In this document: positions 25,967-34,091 of the stretch, one piece after another
Numbering within the stretch: the first letter of the stretch is position 1
Layout of the letters: each line of letters starts with the position of its first letter
Assembly: GCA_024413465.1 (NCBI GenBank)
Contig: JAKSVU010000011.1
Coordinates: 1-52,870, forward strand
Length of the DNA: 52,870 bases
DNA from: Alphaproteobacteria bacterium
GTDB lineage: Bacteria > Pseudomonadota > Alphaproteobacteria > CAAGCB01 > CAG-977
Direction: 5' to 3'
Notes under the pieces: model-generated
Database searches by the model: none
Seen by the model: only the letters and a program-made list of their open reading frames with translations
Told to the model about the DNA's origin: nothing
Position numbers and translations under genes: made by a program

Positions 25967-27108
25967 TGTCAGAAAGCTTTATAGGGGATAGACTAAGGCA
26001 ACTTCGTTTAATTAACGAAAAGTCTTTGCAAGATGTTGGCGAAGCAATCGCCACAACAAAACAGTATATACAACAAATAGAGGCTGGTTTACAAAAACCG
26101 ACAGAGATGACTCAAAGTGCGTTGGCAGACTATTTTGGGGTTTCTAAAAGTTTTTTTACTCAGCAATATAATCATATATATGAGACAGAGTGTAATTTTA
26201 GAAAAGCCAAATCTACTCCTGTTAATGTAAAAGAAAAAGCTCAACAATATGCCTCTTTGCTGGAAGAATATATTAAGTTTTTAGATGAAGACGAATTCGA
26301 TTTACCAATAATATCCTTTTTGAAAGAAGATATTGATTATAAGAATTTATCTGCTTTGAATATAGAGGAACTTGCTGAGAAGTTGAGAAAAGAATGGGGT
26401 TTAGATGTTGAAACTCCAATTGATGATATGACAAAGGCTCTCGAAAATGCTGGTGCTATCGTAACGTATTTTAAGGATTTATCTGATAAAATTGATGCGT
26501 TTTCCATTAGCAGAAATCGTCCATTGGTCATAAGAAATAATGAGAAATATAATGGTTGTAGATTGCGCTTTGATTTAGCGCACGAATGTGGACATTTAGT
26601 TTTGCATAAATGTAGTGATAATGCTGAAGATATAGAACTTAAAGAAGAACAAGCTAATAGATTTGCAAGTGCTTTTTTATTACCAAGAAAGGGATTTTTT
26701 CAAGAATTTTATGGTGTTTTTGCAGGAATGAGTATCAACTGGCGAAAGATGGCTGAATTGAAAAAAAGATGGAAAGTTTCTTTTGCTTCGATGATACATA
26801 GAGCTTACGATTTAAATATTATAGATGCAGTGAGATATCGTAGCGCATATATTTATTTAAGAAAGAGCGGACAATCTAAAACTGAACAAGGTGATGATTA
26901 CATAAATATTGAAACATCTTCATTGCTAGAAAATATGACAAATCACTTAGTTGCAAATGATATTGAAGACTTAGCATCTTTTATCAGAAATAAAGGCTGG
27001 TCGGCGGATTTATTTGCAAAAGTTATGTCTTTTAACGTTGATAAAGTAAAAGAATATATGGGAAAACAAACAAATATTATAAATTTTCAAGATTTTAAAA
27101 TATCATAG
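25966..27108 (+). CDS. XRE-family HTH / ImmA-IrrE metallopeptidase
   Basis: The 380-residue protein has an XRE helix-turn-helix at 6-62 (GDRLRQLRLINEKSLQDVGEAI... QIEAG), then an ImmA/IrrE (DUF955) zinc peptidase with HECGH at 206-210 and a downstream NRFASAFLLP segment that carries the next ligand region. ImmA-type proteins cleave repressors of mobile elements, and related proteins are antitoxin or toxin partners in defence pairs. It overlaps the upstream 205-residue gene by one base. The role in immunity or element control is inferred from context. Confidence 0.88.
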   Translation: MSESFIGDRLRQLRLINEKSLQDVGEAIATTKQYIQQIEAGLQKPTEMTQSALADYFGVSKSFFTQQYNHIYETECNFRKAKSTPVNVKEKAQQYASLLEEYIKFLDEDEFDLPIISFLKEDIDYKNLSALNIEELAEKLRKEWGLDVETPIDDMTKALENAGAIVTYFKDLSDKIDAFSISRNRPLVIRNNEKYNGCRLRFDLAHECGHLVLHKCSDNAEDIELKEEQANRFASAFLLPRKGFFQEFYGVFAGMSINWRKMAELKKRWKVSFASMIHRAYDLNIIDAVRYRSAYIYLRKSGQSKTEQGDDYINIETSSLLENMTNHLVANDIEDLASFIRNKGWSADLFAKVMSFNVDKVKEYMGKQTNIINFQDFKIS

Positions 27109-27264
27109 TTACAAATATTTTTTTTCTTCGCTTGAGTTCTTGTAGGGGCGATATTATAAAATAATAAAAAGGGCAGAAAATGCGAAGAAAGAAGAAGTTT
27201 AACAAATTTTATGAAAGAGTCGGAAGCAATTCCGGCTCTTTCTGTTTTAAACGAAAGGTTCAAT

Positions 27265-27594
27265 ATGGACGATGAAATAAAGAAAATGCGCGAGCTAAAT
27301 GATAATTTACGGCAAAATTTTACCGGCGGTCGGGTTTTAATAACGCGTGGAGTTGCAGAGTTGCCAATTGATAAGCAGCTTAATATTATCGAAAAAGTCA
27401 GAAATTTCAGCAATTTTAATCAGGACAACGACCCAAACGGCGAGCATGACTTCGGTGCTTTTGACGTTGACGGCATAACTTATTTTTGGAAAATTGACTA
27501 TTACGACGTTGAGTATCAATACCTCAGCCTAGACCCGAGCGACGAAACAATCACTAATCGCGTTTTGACGGTTATGCTCGCTGAGGAGTATTAG
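27265..27594 (+). CDS. DUF3768 family protein
   Basis: The protein of about 109 residues matches the alphaproteobacterial DUF3768 family: MRELNDNLRQNFTGGRVLIT, the conserved NDPNGEHDFGAF and YFWKIDYYD, and VLTVMLAEEY at the end. The function is unknown; members are common on plasmids and islands. The start at 27265 has GAAAGG 8 bases upstream; the longer frame from 27211 lacks this. Both Asp-Val junctions use GACGTT, like host genes and unlike the restriction and peptidase genes, so it may have a different origin. Confidence 0.85.
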   Translation: MDDEIKKMRELNDNLRQNFTGGRVLITRGVAELPIDKQLNIIEKVRNFSNFNQDNDPNGEHDFGAFDVDGITYFWKIDYYDVEYQYLSLDPSDETITNRVLTVMLAEEY

Positions 27595-27974
27595 GGAAAA
27601 ATGTTTAAATAATAAAATTATCAAAAACACATCCAAAATGTGAGCAACAATTTTTCCAAAAAACTTTTTAATAAGCAAATTTCCTCTTTAAAATTGCAAA
27701 TATACAAATTCTACCAATGGTGGCTTTTGAAATATAATTCTATTTTTGCACGTTTATATTTTAAAAAGTGGCAAAAATTGTGCAGTAAAATTTGACGATT
27801 ATCATATTATAATAATTTTCGGGGTTTTTAAACGCTTTTACTCTCCTCAAATCACTAAAAACGATTTTCTCCACCTTTTGAATAATTTTGATTCGGAAGC
27901 AGGCGAGAATTTTAAATAAAATTTTCGTCAGCTCCCAATAAATTTTAATTTAAAAAAAATTTAGGAGAATAAAA
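27595..27974. other. AT-rich stretch without a gene
   Basis: These 380 bases between DUF3768 and the next small gene hold no convincing reading frame. They have long A and T runs and several imperfect inverted segments, none of which I can assign. An AGGAG before 27975 serves the downstream gene. Confidence 0.5.
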
Positions 27975-28304
27975 ATGAAGAAAATTAATGAGAAAGTTTG
28001 GCCAACATTGAAAGAAATGAAAGAATGTTGGAAATATAAAGTGATTAAAGGAAAAAAGGGCGAACTTCATCGCTATAATGAAGCAGAATACGCCCTTTAT
28101 CAAATTTCACTTAACCTTTTATTATTGCATGATTTCATGCAGAATTTAGGTATGTATTATAAAGATGAAACCTTTGTTCACTTAGGAGAAAACTTGGCCG
28201 AACTTTATAAATACATAGGTGAGACAAGATGCGATTGCTTTTATGCAGATAGATTCTTGCGGAGCATGGGCTTAGATGATGACTGGGACACCAGGCATAA
28301 GTAA
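27975..28304 (+). CDS. Small hypothetical protein
   Basis: I do not recognise this 109-residue protein. It is charged and probably helical (MKKINEKVWPTLKEMKECWKYK... YALYQISLNLLLLHDFMQNLGMYY) and has CDCF near the C-terminus. A strong AGGAG lies 10 bases upstream. It ends just before the right repeat; a second frame that starts at 28276 overlaps its last codons. Confidence 0.5.
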   Translation: MKKINEKVWPTLKEMKECWKYKVIKGKKGELHRYNEAEYALYQISLNLLLLHDFMQNLGMYYKDETFVHLGENLAELYKYIGETRCDCFYADRFLRSMGLDDDWDTRHK

Positions 28305-28363
28305 TTCTTCAACGGCTATTTTTCTCAAAAAAAGGGAAAATCACCCCAATGAGACAGCAAAGC

Positions 28364-28995
28364 TTATTTGCTTTTTTATTGATTTGACATATGCTTCCCT
28401 CGGCTATTTAATGAATTTTAAACTCATCGGAACTGATACAAAAACAGCAGAACCTACATTTTTAGGATGGACTGTTGCGATTATCTGTTATTGGCCTTTT
28501 TGGGGAGTATTATTCTATCCATATTTTTTCAATTACAATGCGAACCAAACGTGGTTATCAGTTTTTGAAACAAGTTCATTTGGATGGTGGTTTTGGTTCA
28601 TCGCAATCATTGGCTTAGAATTGATATATTCTCTTGCAACAGTTGCTGCTGGTATTCGTTTTTCAAACTTAACTTATCGTGGCTTGTGGAAGACCGGTCC
28701 ATATCGTTGGACAAAACATCCTGCTTACGTGATGAAAAATATCAGTTGGTGGTTAATTTCTATGCCCTTTATGGCTGCTGGGTTAGAAGAAGCAATCCGA
28801 ACAAGTCTTTTATTATTCGGCGTAAATATAATCTATTATTTACGTGCAAAAACAGAAGAACGCCATTTATCGCATTATCCTGAATATGTTGCTTATGCCC
28901 TTGAAATGAATGAAAAAAGTATATTCAGAGGAATTGCAAAATTATTGCCATTTTTGAAATATCGTCCGCTTACAGAAAAAGAAAAACTCTTTTAA
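28364..28995 (+). pseudogene. Duplicated C-terminal part of the ICMT-like gene
   Basis: This copy carries the last roughly 210 codons of the gene at 21309-22586 without visible change. It keeps the signature GPYRWTKHPAYV and EERHLSHYPEYVAY but lacks the first half and its own start. The frame stays open upstream through island sequence to an ATG at 28276, which would give a 239-residue chimera (about 30 new residues first). The upstream bases offer only a weak SD, so I call it a pseudogene. Confidence 0.85.
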
Positions 28996-29026
28996 TTAAA
29001 TCTTCTGTAAAACAATACCACAAAAA

Positions 29027-29052
29027 AATACTCACTTTTTACAGTGAGTATT
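29027..29052 (+). terminator. Terminator (second copy)
   Basis: The AATACTCACT/AGTGAGTATT stem is repeated here, between the truncated ICMT-like copy and tRNA-Pro. In this position it can also end tRNA-Pro transcription from the other strand. Confidence 0.75.
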
Positions 29053-29058
29053 CTTAAT

Positions 29059-29135
29059 TGGTCGGAGCGAGAGGATTTGAACCTCCGACCCCTTGCACCC
29101 CATACAAGTGCGCTACCAGTCTGCGCCACGCTCCG
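29059..29135 (-). tRNA. tRNA-Pro (anticodon GGG)
   Basis: A complete 77-base cloverleaf is seen on the minus strand: acceptor CGGAGCG/CGCTCCG, D arm with GCGC pairs, anticodon loop ATGGGGT giving GGG, T loop TTCAAAT, and an encoded CCA end. It sits downstream of merR and ihfA, the usual alphaproteobacterial order. The right repeat ends in its 3' tip. Confidence 0.95.
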
Positions 29136-29182
29136 ACAAATTTGAAAATCATATAACCTATTCAAAGATTATTTTCAAGTAA

Positions 29183-29635
29183 TTAAGTCACATTTTTCAG
29201 TAAAGCTGAAATTTCTTCCAATTCTGTAATAACACTATCTAATTCTGCAAAATTAGCTGGTTTTTTGGCCTTTTCCGCTTGTTTTTCAGTTGCATTTTGA
29301 CTGACTCGTTCAAAGGTTGCGTTCAAATTTCCTTCTTTCATTAAATTTTGAACACCTTTGATACTATATCCTTCTTGATGCAACAATGTTTTAATTTTTA
29401 TCAATAAATCAACGTCTTCTTGACGATAATAACGACGATCTCCCGCCCTTTTGACTGGAACTAATTCAGGAAACTTTTTTTCCCAAAAGCGCAAAACATG
29501 CTGTTCTAATTCAAGTTCAGTAGCAACTTCAGCAATCGTACGAAACGCACGAGCTGGTTTTTCTTCGAACAAATCATTTGACTCTACGGAAGAAACAGGC
29601 AATTCCTGATCTTCTTGCGCTAATTCACTGACCAT
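29183..29635 (-). CDS. MerR-family transcriptional regulator
   Basis: The 150-residue protein has a MerR helix-turn-helix at about 31-98 ([29 protein letters not shown]... [17 protein letters not shown]) and a short alpha-helical C-terminus without sensor cysteines. In alphaproteobacteria a gene of this type regularly follows ihfA and precedes tRNA-Pro; its role is not well defined. It overlaps ihfA by one base (TAATG). Confidence 0.88.
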   Translation of the reverse strand: MVSELAQEDQELPVSSVESNDLFEEKPARAFRTIAEVATELELEQHVLRFWEKKFPELVPVKRAGDRRYYRQEDVDLLIKIKTLLHQEGYSIKGVQNLMKEGNLNATFERVSQNATEKQAEKAKKPANFAELDSVITELEEISALLKNVT

Positions 29636-29931
29636 TACTTATCTTCGTTTAACTCTGCTTTAAACAACAATGATGGTGCAAATGAAACAATTCGGCGAGC
29701 TGATATTTCAGCTTCAACACCTGTTTTTGGATTACGACCAACACGAGGTCTTTTTGATAACAAGTTCATCGTTCCAAAAGAAGAAATTTTAACTATTTCC
29801 CCTCTTTTCAAAGAACAAGTTATCTCATCCAAAACTTGATCCAATAAACGATAGCAATCGCTGTAAGACAAACCTAATTTTTCATAAATTGCTTCAGCAA
29901 TTTCGACACGAGTAATGTTTTTTTCAGCCAT
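29635..29931 (-). CDS. ihfA: Integration host factor subunit alpha
   Basis: IHF alpha pairs with IHF beta to bend DNA in recombination, replication and transcription. The 98-residue protein has the family features: [17 protein letters not shown] at the start, ILDEI-like helix ([23 protein letters not shown]) and the DNA-binding arm [24 protein letters not shown]. It has AGGAGATAAC upstream and is coupled to merR. Confidence 0.92.
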   Translation of the reverse strand: MAEKNITRVEIAEAIYEKLGLSYSDCYRLLDQVLDEITCSLKRGEIVKISSFGTMNLLSKRPRVGRNPKTGVEAEISARRIVSFAPSLLFKAELNEDK

Positions 29932-30050
29932 GTTATCTCCTTTGCAAAAAGAAAATGTAAATTCATTTTAATAATTTTTTAACATTTTTTCAATCATTTT
30001 TGAAAAAAATCTTAAAAAAATCAAATATAAAGAAGAAATTAAGCCACAAA

Positions 30051-30075
30051 AAAAGGGATTTTTTCAATCCCTTTT
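30051..30075 (-). terminator. Terminator after the 30.1-30.9 kb gene
   Basis: An AAAAGGGATT/AATCCCTTTT stem with a five-base loop directly follows the stop codon of the gene at 30082. Confidence 0.75.
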
Positions 30076-30081
30076 ATTTTA

Positions 30082-30912
30082 TTATTTCATTGGTAATGGT
30101 GTCACTTTATATTGACCTGGAGTCAATTTTTGGGCATCTGTCTGAATTTTTACACCATAACGTTCTTGGGCTTTGCCATTTAAAACTGGTGTCGTTGGTT
30201 GTGTAATTTCAGGTTTTGGCAACACGTATTTCTTTTCTTCGGATGGCAAGGAAGTCTTTGGGAAACGCATTAACATATATCCAGAACCACCGCCATAAGC
30301 AGGCCCAGAAACACCGATTGCATAATTTAAACCAATTTCACCATAATCTAGATTGATGTAATCAACAGAATATACCGTTGAAATTACAGAAGAACCAACC
30401 GTTGTAAATTGACATCTAAAGCCCGTATCATCAATACGCACATCATCTGCATCACGAACAAACAAAGAAGATTGACTTGTTCTACATGCTGGACGAACTG
30501 AATTATAATGTAAATCATAGTCGAAAACGACTTTAATTACTTGTTCTTGTTTTAACAAACGAACGTCAACAATTTTTGCAGAATCTATCGTTGCTGTTGC
30601 AGGAGTTACACCTGCTTTAATCGGGAAATGAATATAATGATCAAAACAAGCATGCGTATTCGGATCTGCTTCACAAACTGAAACTGTTGATTCTAAATTT
30701 GTATCAAACAAATTCAACAATGCATTGTACATAAATTCGCGTGTCATACTGAGATGAGCAGCCCCACATTGTGCAGAACGGCAAACAATCACACTAGATG
30801 ATTGACGAGGTGTAATTACCGTTTTTTGTGCAAAAGGCAAGTACTGACACGACGCAGAAACCGAAGTAATTGCGGCAATAGATAATATTTTTTTTAACAT
30901 TTTTGAGGACAT
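30082..30912 (-). CDS. Exported hypothetical protein
   Basis: I do not recognise this 276-residue protein. It has an N-terminal signal sequence (MLKKILSIAAITSVSASC) that might be a lipobox ending SASC, though the motif is weak. The mature part has several cysteines (CRSAQCGAAH, CEADPNTHACFDH, CRTSQ, FRCQF), which suggests periplasmic disulphides, and a proline-rich C-terminus. The start at 30912 follows GAGG at good distance. A terminator follows, so it is a single gene. Confidence 0.6.
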   Translation of the reverse strand: MSSKMLKKILSIAAITSVSASCQYLPFAQKTVITPRQSSSVIVCRSAQCGAAHLSMTREFMYNALLNLFDTNLESTVSVCEADPNTHACFDHYIHFPIKAGVTPATATIDSAKIVDVRLLKQEQVIKVVFDYDLHYNSVRPACRTSQSSLFVRDADDVRIDDTGFRCQFTTVGSSVISTVYSVDYINLDYGEIGLNYAIGVSGPAYGGGSGYMLMRFPKTSLPSEEKKYVLPKPEITQPTTPVLNGKAQERYGVKIQTDAQKLTPGQYKVTPLPMK

Positions 30913-31043
30913 AGTCCACCTCTTTATAATGAATTCATTTGCTTCATTTTAACCACAAGATATTTAATAAAATCCTAAAAAATGAACAAAAAATTGATTT
31001 ATTTTATTTTTTAAGCTAATATCTTTGTACGAAAGAAGGTTTT

Positions 31044-31904
31044 ATGTTGGAAGATTTAGATTTTAAAAATGAAAAAGCGGTCAAGGATGCCCTTGAACGT
31101 TGGCAGGCAGACGATTTATTTGAAGCTGCCATTGACGTCCGAGACTTATATTTATTACGCAATGCTGTAAAAGCAGTCGAAAAACAAAAAGCCAGTGAAT
31201 TATTAAAAGCAAAAGATAATCCAGAAAAATGGCTGGAAATTTATCGTGTTGATCAAAAACTTGATCGTAAATTATCTGAAGTCGATGCTGCTTTTCGTGT
31301 AACAGACACAAATGAACAAATTTTGTTTGACGTTTTGACATCTCTTGTCATCGTAACAGTATTACATGAGCAAATTGATATTGACCCAGAATATGATGGA
31401 TTAGACGTTGCTTCAATTCTAGAAAAAGCTACGCCTGTTGATGAAGTTATTGATACAGAAGTAGAAAAAGATGAAGATTATAAACAATCTTTGGAAAAAG
31501 CTACTTTAAAAGACCTACAAAAGGTTCACGCCCGTTTAGCAGGTGTCTTAACGAAATTCAATAATGCATATACGCTAAAACGAGCTGACTATAAAATTGA
31601 AACAGTAAAAATGCCAACTGCAAACTCTATTGGTCGCATGTTGTTTCCATCATTATTTGCAAATGCAACTAAGAAAATTATTTCTAAAACACCTTGTGGC
31701 AAAGGACGTGGAGATTGGGTTGAAACACCAACAAGCTACATACTCGCCAGAACTTGCGATATGCTTCAAGAAATAAAGGGACGCTTATCCATGGAAATTC
31801 AAGATCGTGAAGATCAAGATGCCGCTATAAAGCGTCGTAAAATGATTAAAAAGAAAATAAAAGAAACTATCTTCTTTTGGAAAAATAAAAAAGACGCTTC
31901 ATAG
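31044..31904 (+). CDS. Hypothetical protein, soluble and helical
   Basis: I do not recognise this 286-residue protein. It is acidic and probably all-helical in its first two thirds (ALERWQADDLFEAAIDVRDLYLLRNAVKAVEK...), followed by a region with KTPCGKGRGDW and a very basic C-terminus (KRRKMIKKKIKET). No signal peptide or membrane segment is visible. AAGG precedes the ATG. A terminator overlaps the stop region. Confidence 0.6.
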   Translation: MLEDLDFKNEKAVKDALERWQADDLFEAAIDVRDLYLLRNAVKAVEKQKASELLKAKDNPEKWLEIYRVDQKLDRKLSEVDAAFRVTDTNEQILFDVLTSLVIVTVLHEQIDIDPEYDGLDVASILEKATPVDEVIDTEVEKDEDYKQSLEKATLKDLQKVHARLAGVLTKFNNAYTLKRADYKIETVKMPTANSIGRMLFPSLFANATKKIISKTPCGKGRGDWVETPTSYILARTCDMLQEIKGRLSMEIQDREDQDAAIKRRKMIKKKIKETIFFWKNKKDAS

Positions 31905-31914
31905 CGTCTTTTTC
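31888..31914. terminator. Terminator at 31.9 kb
   Basis: An AAAGACGC/GCGTCTTT stem with a six-base loop and a T run lies between convergent genes and overlaps the last codons of the plus-strand gene. Confidence 0.75.
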
Positions 31915-31921
31915 TTACAAA

Positions 31922-32260
31922 TTAGTATGCTCCATAAGCATCATATCCACGATATGTTTGGTCATGGCGTGGTGTATAACTACGTGATGGATCTTTACAA
32001 TATATTTTGTATGGTCGTGGAGCCCAAATAATCCCCAATATACTTAAATACGAATCTTTTGTTTCTAATGCAGCTATTCCATTTGTTCCACAATGCATTT
32101 CTGGATTTATCCGATCCGTTTGGAACAATCCCCAAAACCAAAAATGACTTATCCCTGAATAAGTTGGGTGTTCTGGAACGTTTGGATCCAAAACAAATCG
32201 TTGCGTAGAACAAGCCGATACAGATAACATCAATGCAAAAGCAAATAATAATTTCTTCAT
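31922..32260 (-). CDS. Bor-like lipoprotein
   Basis: The 112-residue protein has a lipoprotein signal peptide (MKKLLFAFALMLSVSAC, lipobox VSAC) and a mature domain resembling lambda Bor/Iss (FWGLFQTDRINPEMHCG... LGIIWAPRPYKIYC) with its two conserved cysteines. Bor and Iss are outer-membrane lipoproteins linked to serum resistance in E. coli; the role here is unknown. The C-terminal tail is tyrosine-rich. It is a single gene between terminators. Confidence 0.7.
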   Translation of the reverse strand: MKKLLFAFALMLSVSACSTQRFVLDPNVPEHPTYSGISHFWFWGLFQTDRINPEMHCGTNGIAALETKDSYLSILGIIWAPRPYKIYCKDPSRSYTPRHDQTYRGYDAYGAY

Positions 32261-32284
32261 AACTATAATGTCTCCAAAAAAGAC

Positions 32285-32315
32285 AAAAAAAGGGGATTTT
32301 TCAATCCCCTTTTTT
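32285..32315 (-). terminator. Terminator of the hydrogenase operon
   Basis: An AAAGGGGATT/AATCCCCTTT stem lies directly downstream of the hydrogenase catalytic gene, flanked by A and T runs. Confidence 0.8.
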
Positions 32316-32322
32316 CACTAAA

Positions 32323-34074
32323 TTAAACGTTTTTCGGATCTAAGTCTTCTTGCAATTTGCAACGTTTTTCATAGGTTGTATGCAAGTTTTCATGAGCTTC
32401 GTGTGTTGCAGGACCGCCTTCGAAATATTTATTGTAAATATCATAAACGGCAGCATTTTCCTGAGATTTACGCATTGCACATTTTTCATCTGCTTTGTAT
32501 AAACCTTCAGCACGTTGCATCTTCTTAGCCATACCTTCTGAAATTGGTTGACCAGCTCCACCGACGCATCCGCCTGGGCAAGCCATGACTTCAATTAAAT
32601 CGTATTGGCATGTACCAGCTTCAACTTGTTCGCAAACTTTTCCAGCATTCTTCAAGCCGTGAACGATAGCTAATTTTAATTTTTTACCGTTCAATTCAAC
32701 TTCAGCTTCACGAATACCTTCGAAACCACGAACAGCCTTGAATTCGATAGCATCCTTAATACCGCCAACTTTTTCAGCAGCATAACGCAATACAGCTTCC
32801 ATAACACCACCGGTTACACCGAAAATAACGGCAGCACCTGTGTAGTTACCTAATGGACTATCCAATTCTGTATCTGGTAATTCAGCTAAATTGATACCAC
32901 TTGACTTCAACATTGTAGCCAATTCTTGGGTTGTCAAAACATGATCGATTTCATATTTATCACCCTTCTTGAATTGATCACGACGAGCTTCAAATTTCTT
33001 TGCTGTACATGGCATAATAGAAATTGAAACGATATCGTCATTTGACTTACCTGTGATCTCTGGCATAGCTTTACGAACAACAGCACCGAACATACCTTGT
33101 GGTGAACGGCAACTTGAAATATTCTTCAAAACTGTTGGGTGGAATGTTTCAGCATATTTAATCCAAGCTGGGCAGCAAGAAGTAAACATTGGGAACACAC
33201 CATTGTTTGTTAAACGACCAACAAATTCTGTAGCTTCTTCAACAATTGTCATATCAGCTGTGAAGTTTGTGTCGTAAACGTAATCAACACCCAATTTTTT
33301 CAAAGCTGTAACAATTTTCTTTGTTGAATCAACACCAGCTGGTAATCCAAATTCTTCTGCAATAGCAACGCGAACTGCTGGAGCCATTTGAACAACTGTT
33401 ACTTTTGCTGGATTGTTAATATCAGCCATTGTTTCATCAACTTCGCTATGAATTGTCAAAGCACCTGTTGGGCAAGCTGCAGCACATTGACCGCAGTTGA
33501 CACATTCAGATTTATTCATATCGATATTGAATGCTGTAATAACAGTACTGTTTGAACCACGTTTTGCAAAGTTCAAAGCTCCTACACCTTGAATTTCAGA
33601 ACATGTTCTGACGCAGTTTCCGCACAAAATACATTTATCTGGATCGCGGACGATTGAATAAGAGCTAGCATCGACTTTATTGCCTTTTGTTAACATCTTA
33701 TAACGAATGTCTGTTACACCGACTTTGCGTGCGATAGCTTGTAATTTACATTTTGTAGATTTTGCACATTTCAAGCAATCTTGTGGATGGGAAGCCAACA
33801 ACAATTCCATTGTATTGCGACGCAATTTACGGATTTGATCTGTGTTGGTTTTAATTTTCAAACCTGCTTCTGGAGGAACAGAACAAGATGATTGAATACC
33901 ACGTCCTTCGATTTCGACTAAGCACAAACGGCAAGCACCGAAAATACTCAATTCTGGATGATAACAGAATGTCGGGATATCAATTCCAACCTTACGGCAA
34001 AGTTCTAATATATTACGTTCATTTTCGATTTCGACTTCGATACCGTCAATGAATAATGTTTTCTTTTCACTCAT
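32323..34074 (-). CDS. hndD: [FeFe]-hydrogenase catalytic subunit (HydA/HndD type)
   Basis: This subunit makes or uses H2 at the H-cluster. The 583-residue protein has an N-terminal [2Fe-2S] domain (CYHPELSIFGACRLC), a His-Cys [4Fe-4S] motif (HPQDCLKC), two [4Fe-4S] clusters (CILCGNC, CVNCGQC at 191-197) and the three H-cluster signatures TSCCPAW (298-304), MPCTAKKFEA (354-363) and ACPGGCVGGAGQP near 500. The short C-terminal SSU-like region is complete. It is the last gene of an operon with NuoF- and NuoE-like subunits, as in NADH- or bifurcating hydrogenases. The maturases HydE, HydF and HydG are not in the window. Confidence 0.95.
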   Translation of the reverse strand: MSEKKTLFIDGIEVEIENERNILELCRKVGIDIPTFCYHPELSIFGACRLCLVEIEGRGIQSSCSVPPEAGLKIKTNTDQIRKLRRNTMELLLASHPQDCLKCAKSTKCKLQAIARKVGVTDIRYKMLTKGNKVDASSYSIVRDPDKCILCGNCVRTCSEIQGVGALNFAKRGSNSTVITAFNIDMNKSECVNCGQCAAACPTGALTIHSEVDETMADINNPAKVTVVQMAPAVRVAIAEEFGLPAGVDSTKKIVTALKKLGVDYVYDTNFTADMTIVEEATEFVGRLTNNGVFPMFTSCCPAWIKYAETFHPTVLKNISSCRSPQGMFGAVVRKAMPEITGKSNDDIVSISIMPCTAKKFEARRDQFKKGDKYEIDHVLTTQELATMLKSSGINLAELPDTELDSPLGNYTGAAVIFGVTGGVMEAVLRYAAEKVGGIKDAIEFKAVRGFEGIREAEVELNGKKLKLAIVHGLKNAGKVCEQVEAGTCQYDLIEVMACPGGCVGGAGQPISEGMAKKMQRAEGLYKADEKCAMRKSQENAAVYDIYNKYFEGGPATHEAHENLHTTYEKRCKLQEDLDPKNV

Positions 34075-34091
34075 AAACTTAAGCCTTTCTA

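Larger units (their letters stand above)
22656..28363. mobile_element. Accessory (defence) island between 701-bp direct repeats
   Basis: About 5.7 kb of accessory DNA separates the ICMT-like gene from tRNA-Pro. It carries a truncated Fic gene, a restriction-modification pair, an unknown protein with an XRE-ImmA/IrrE partner, a DUF3768 gene and a small orphan. It starts exactly at the end of one repeat and ends at the start of the other. The main genes lack the host ACGT habit. No integrase, transposase or relaxase is visible. Single-crossover integration of a circle carrying the 701-bp segment, or a duplication, would explain the structure. Confidence 0.75.
28364..29064 (+). repeat. 701-bp direct repeat, right copy
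   Basis: This copy matches 21955-22655 base for base as far as I can read. It ends inside the tRNA-Pro gene: its last six bases, TGGTCG, are the 3' CCA, the discriminator and the first two acceptor bases of the tRNA. Confidence 0.95.

Noticed and set aside
27595-27974. A possible small RNA or CRISPR-like array in the AT-rich gap
   Set aside because: No regular repeats and no clear promoter or terminator pair were visible.
22656-28363. A classical tRNA-targeted integrative element
   Set aside because: No integrase is present and the repeat holds only six bases of the tRNA but nearly 700 bases of the neighbouring gene, unlike an att site.
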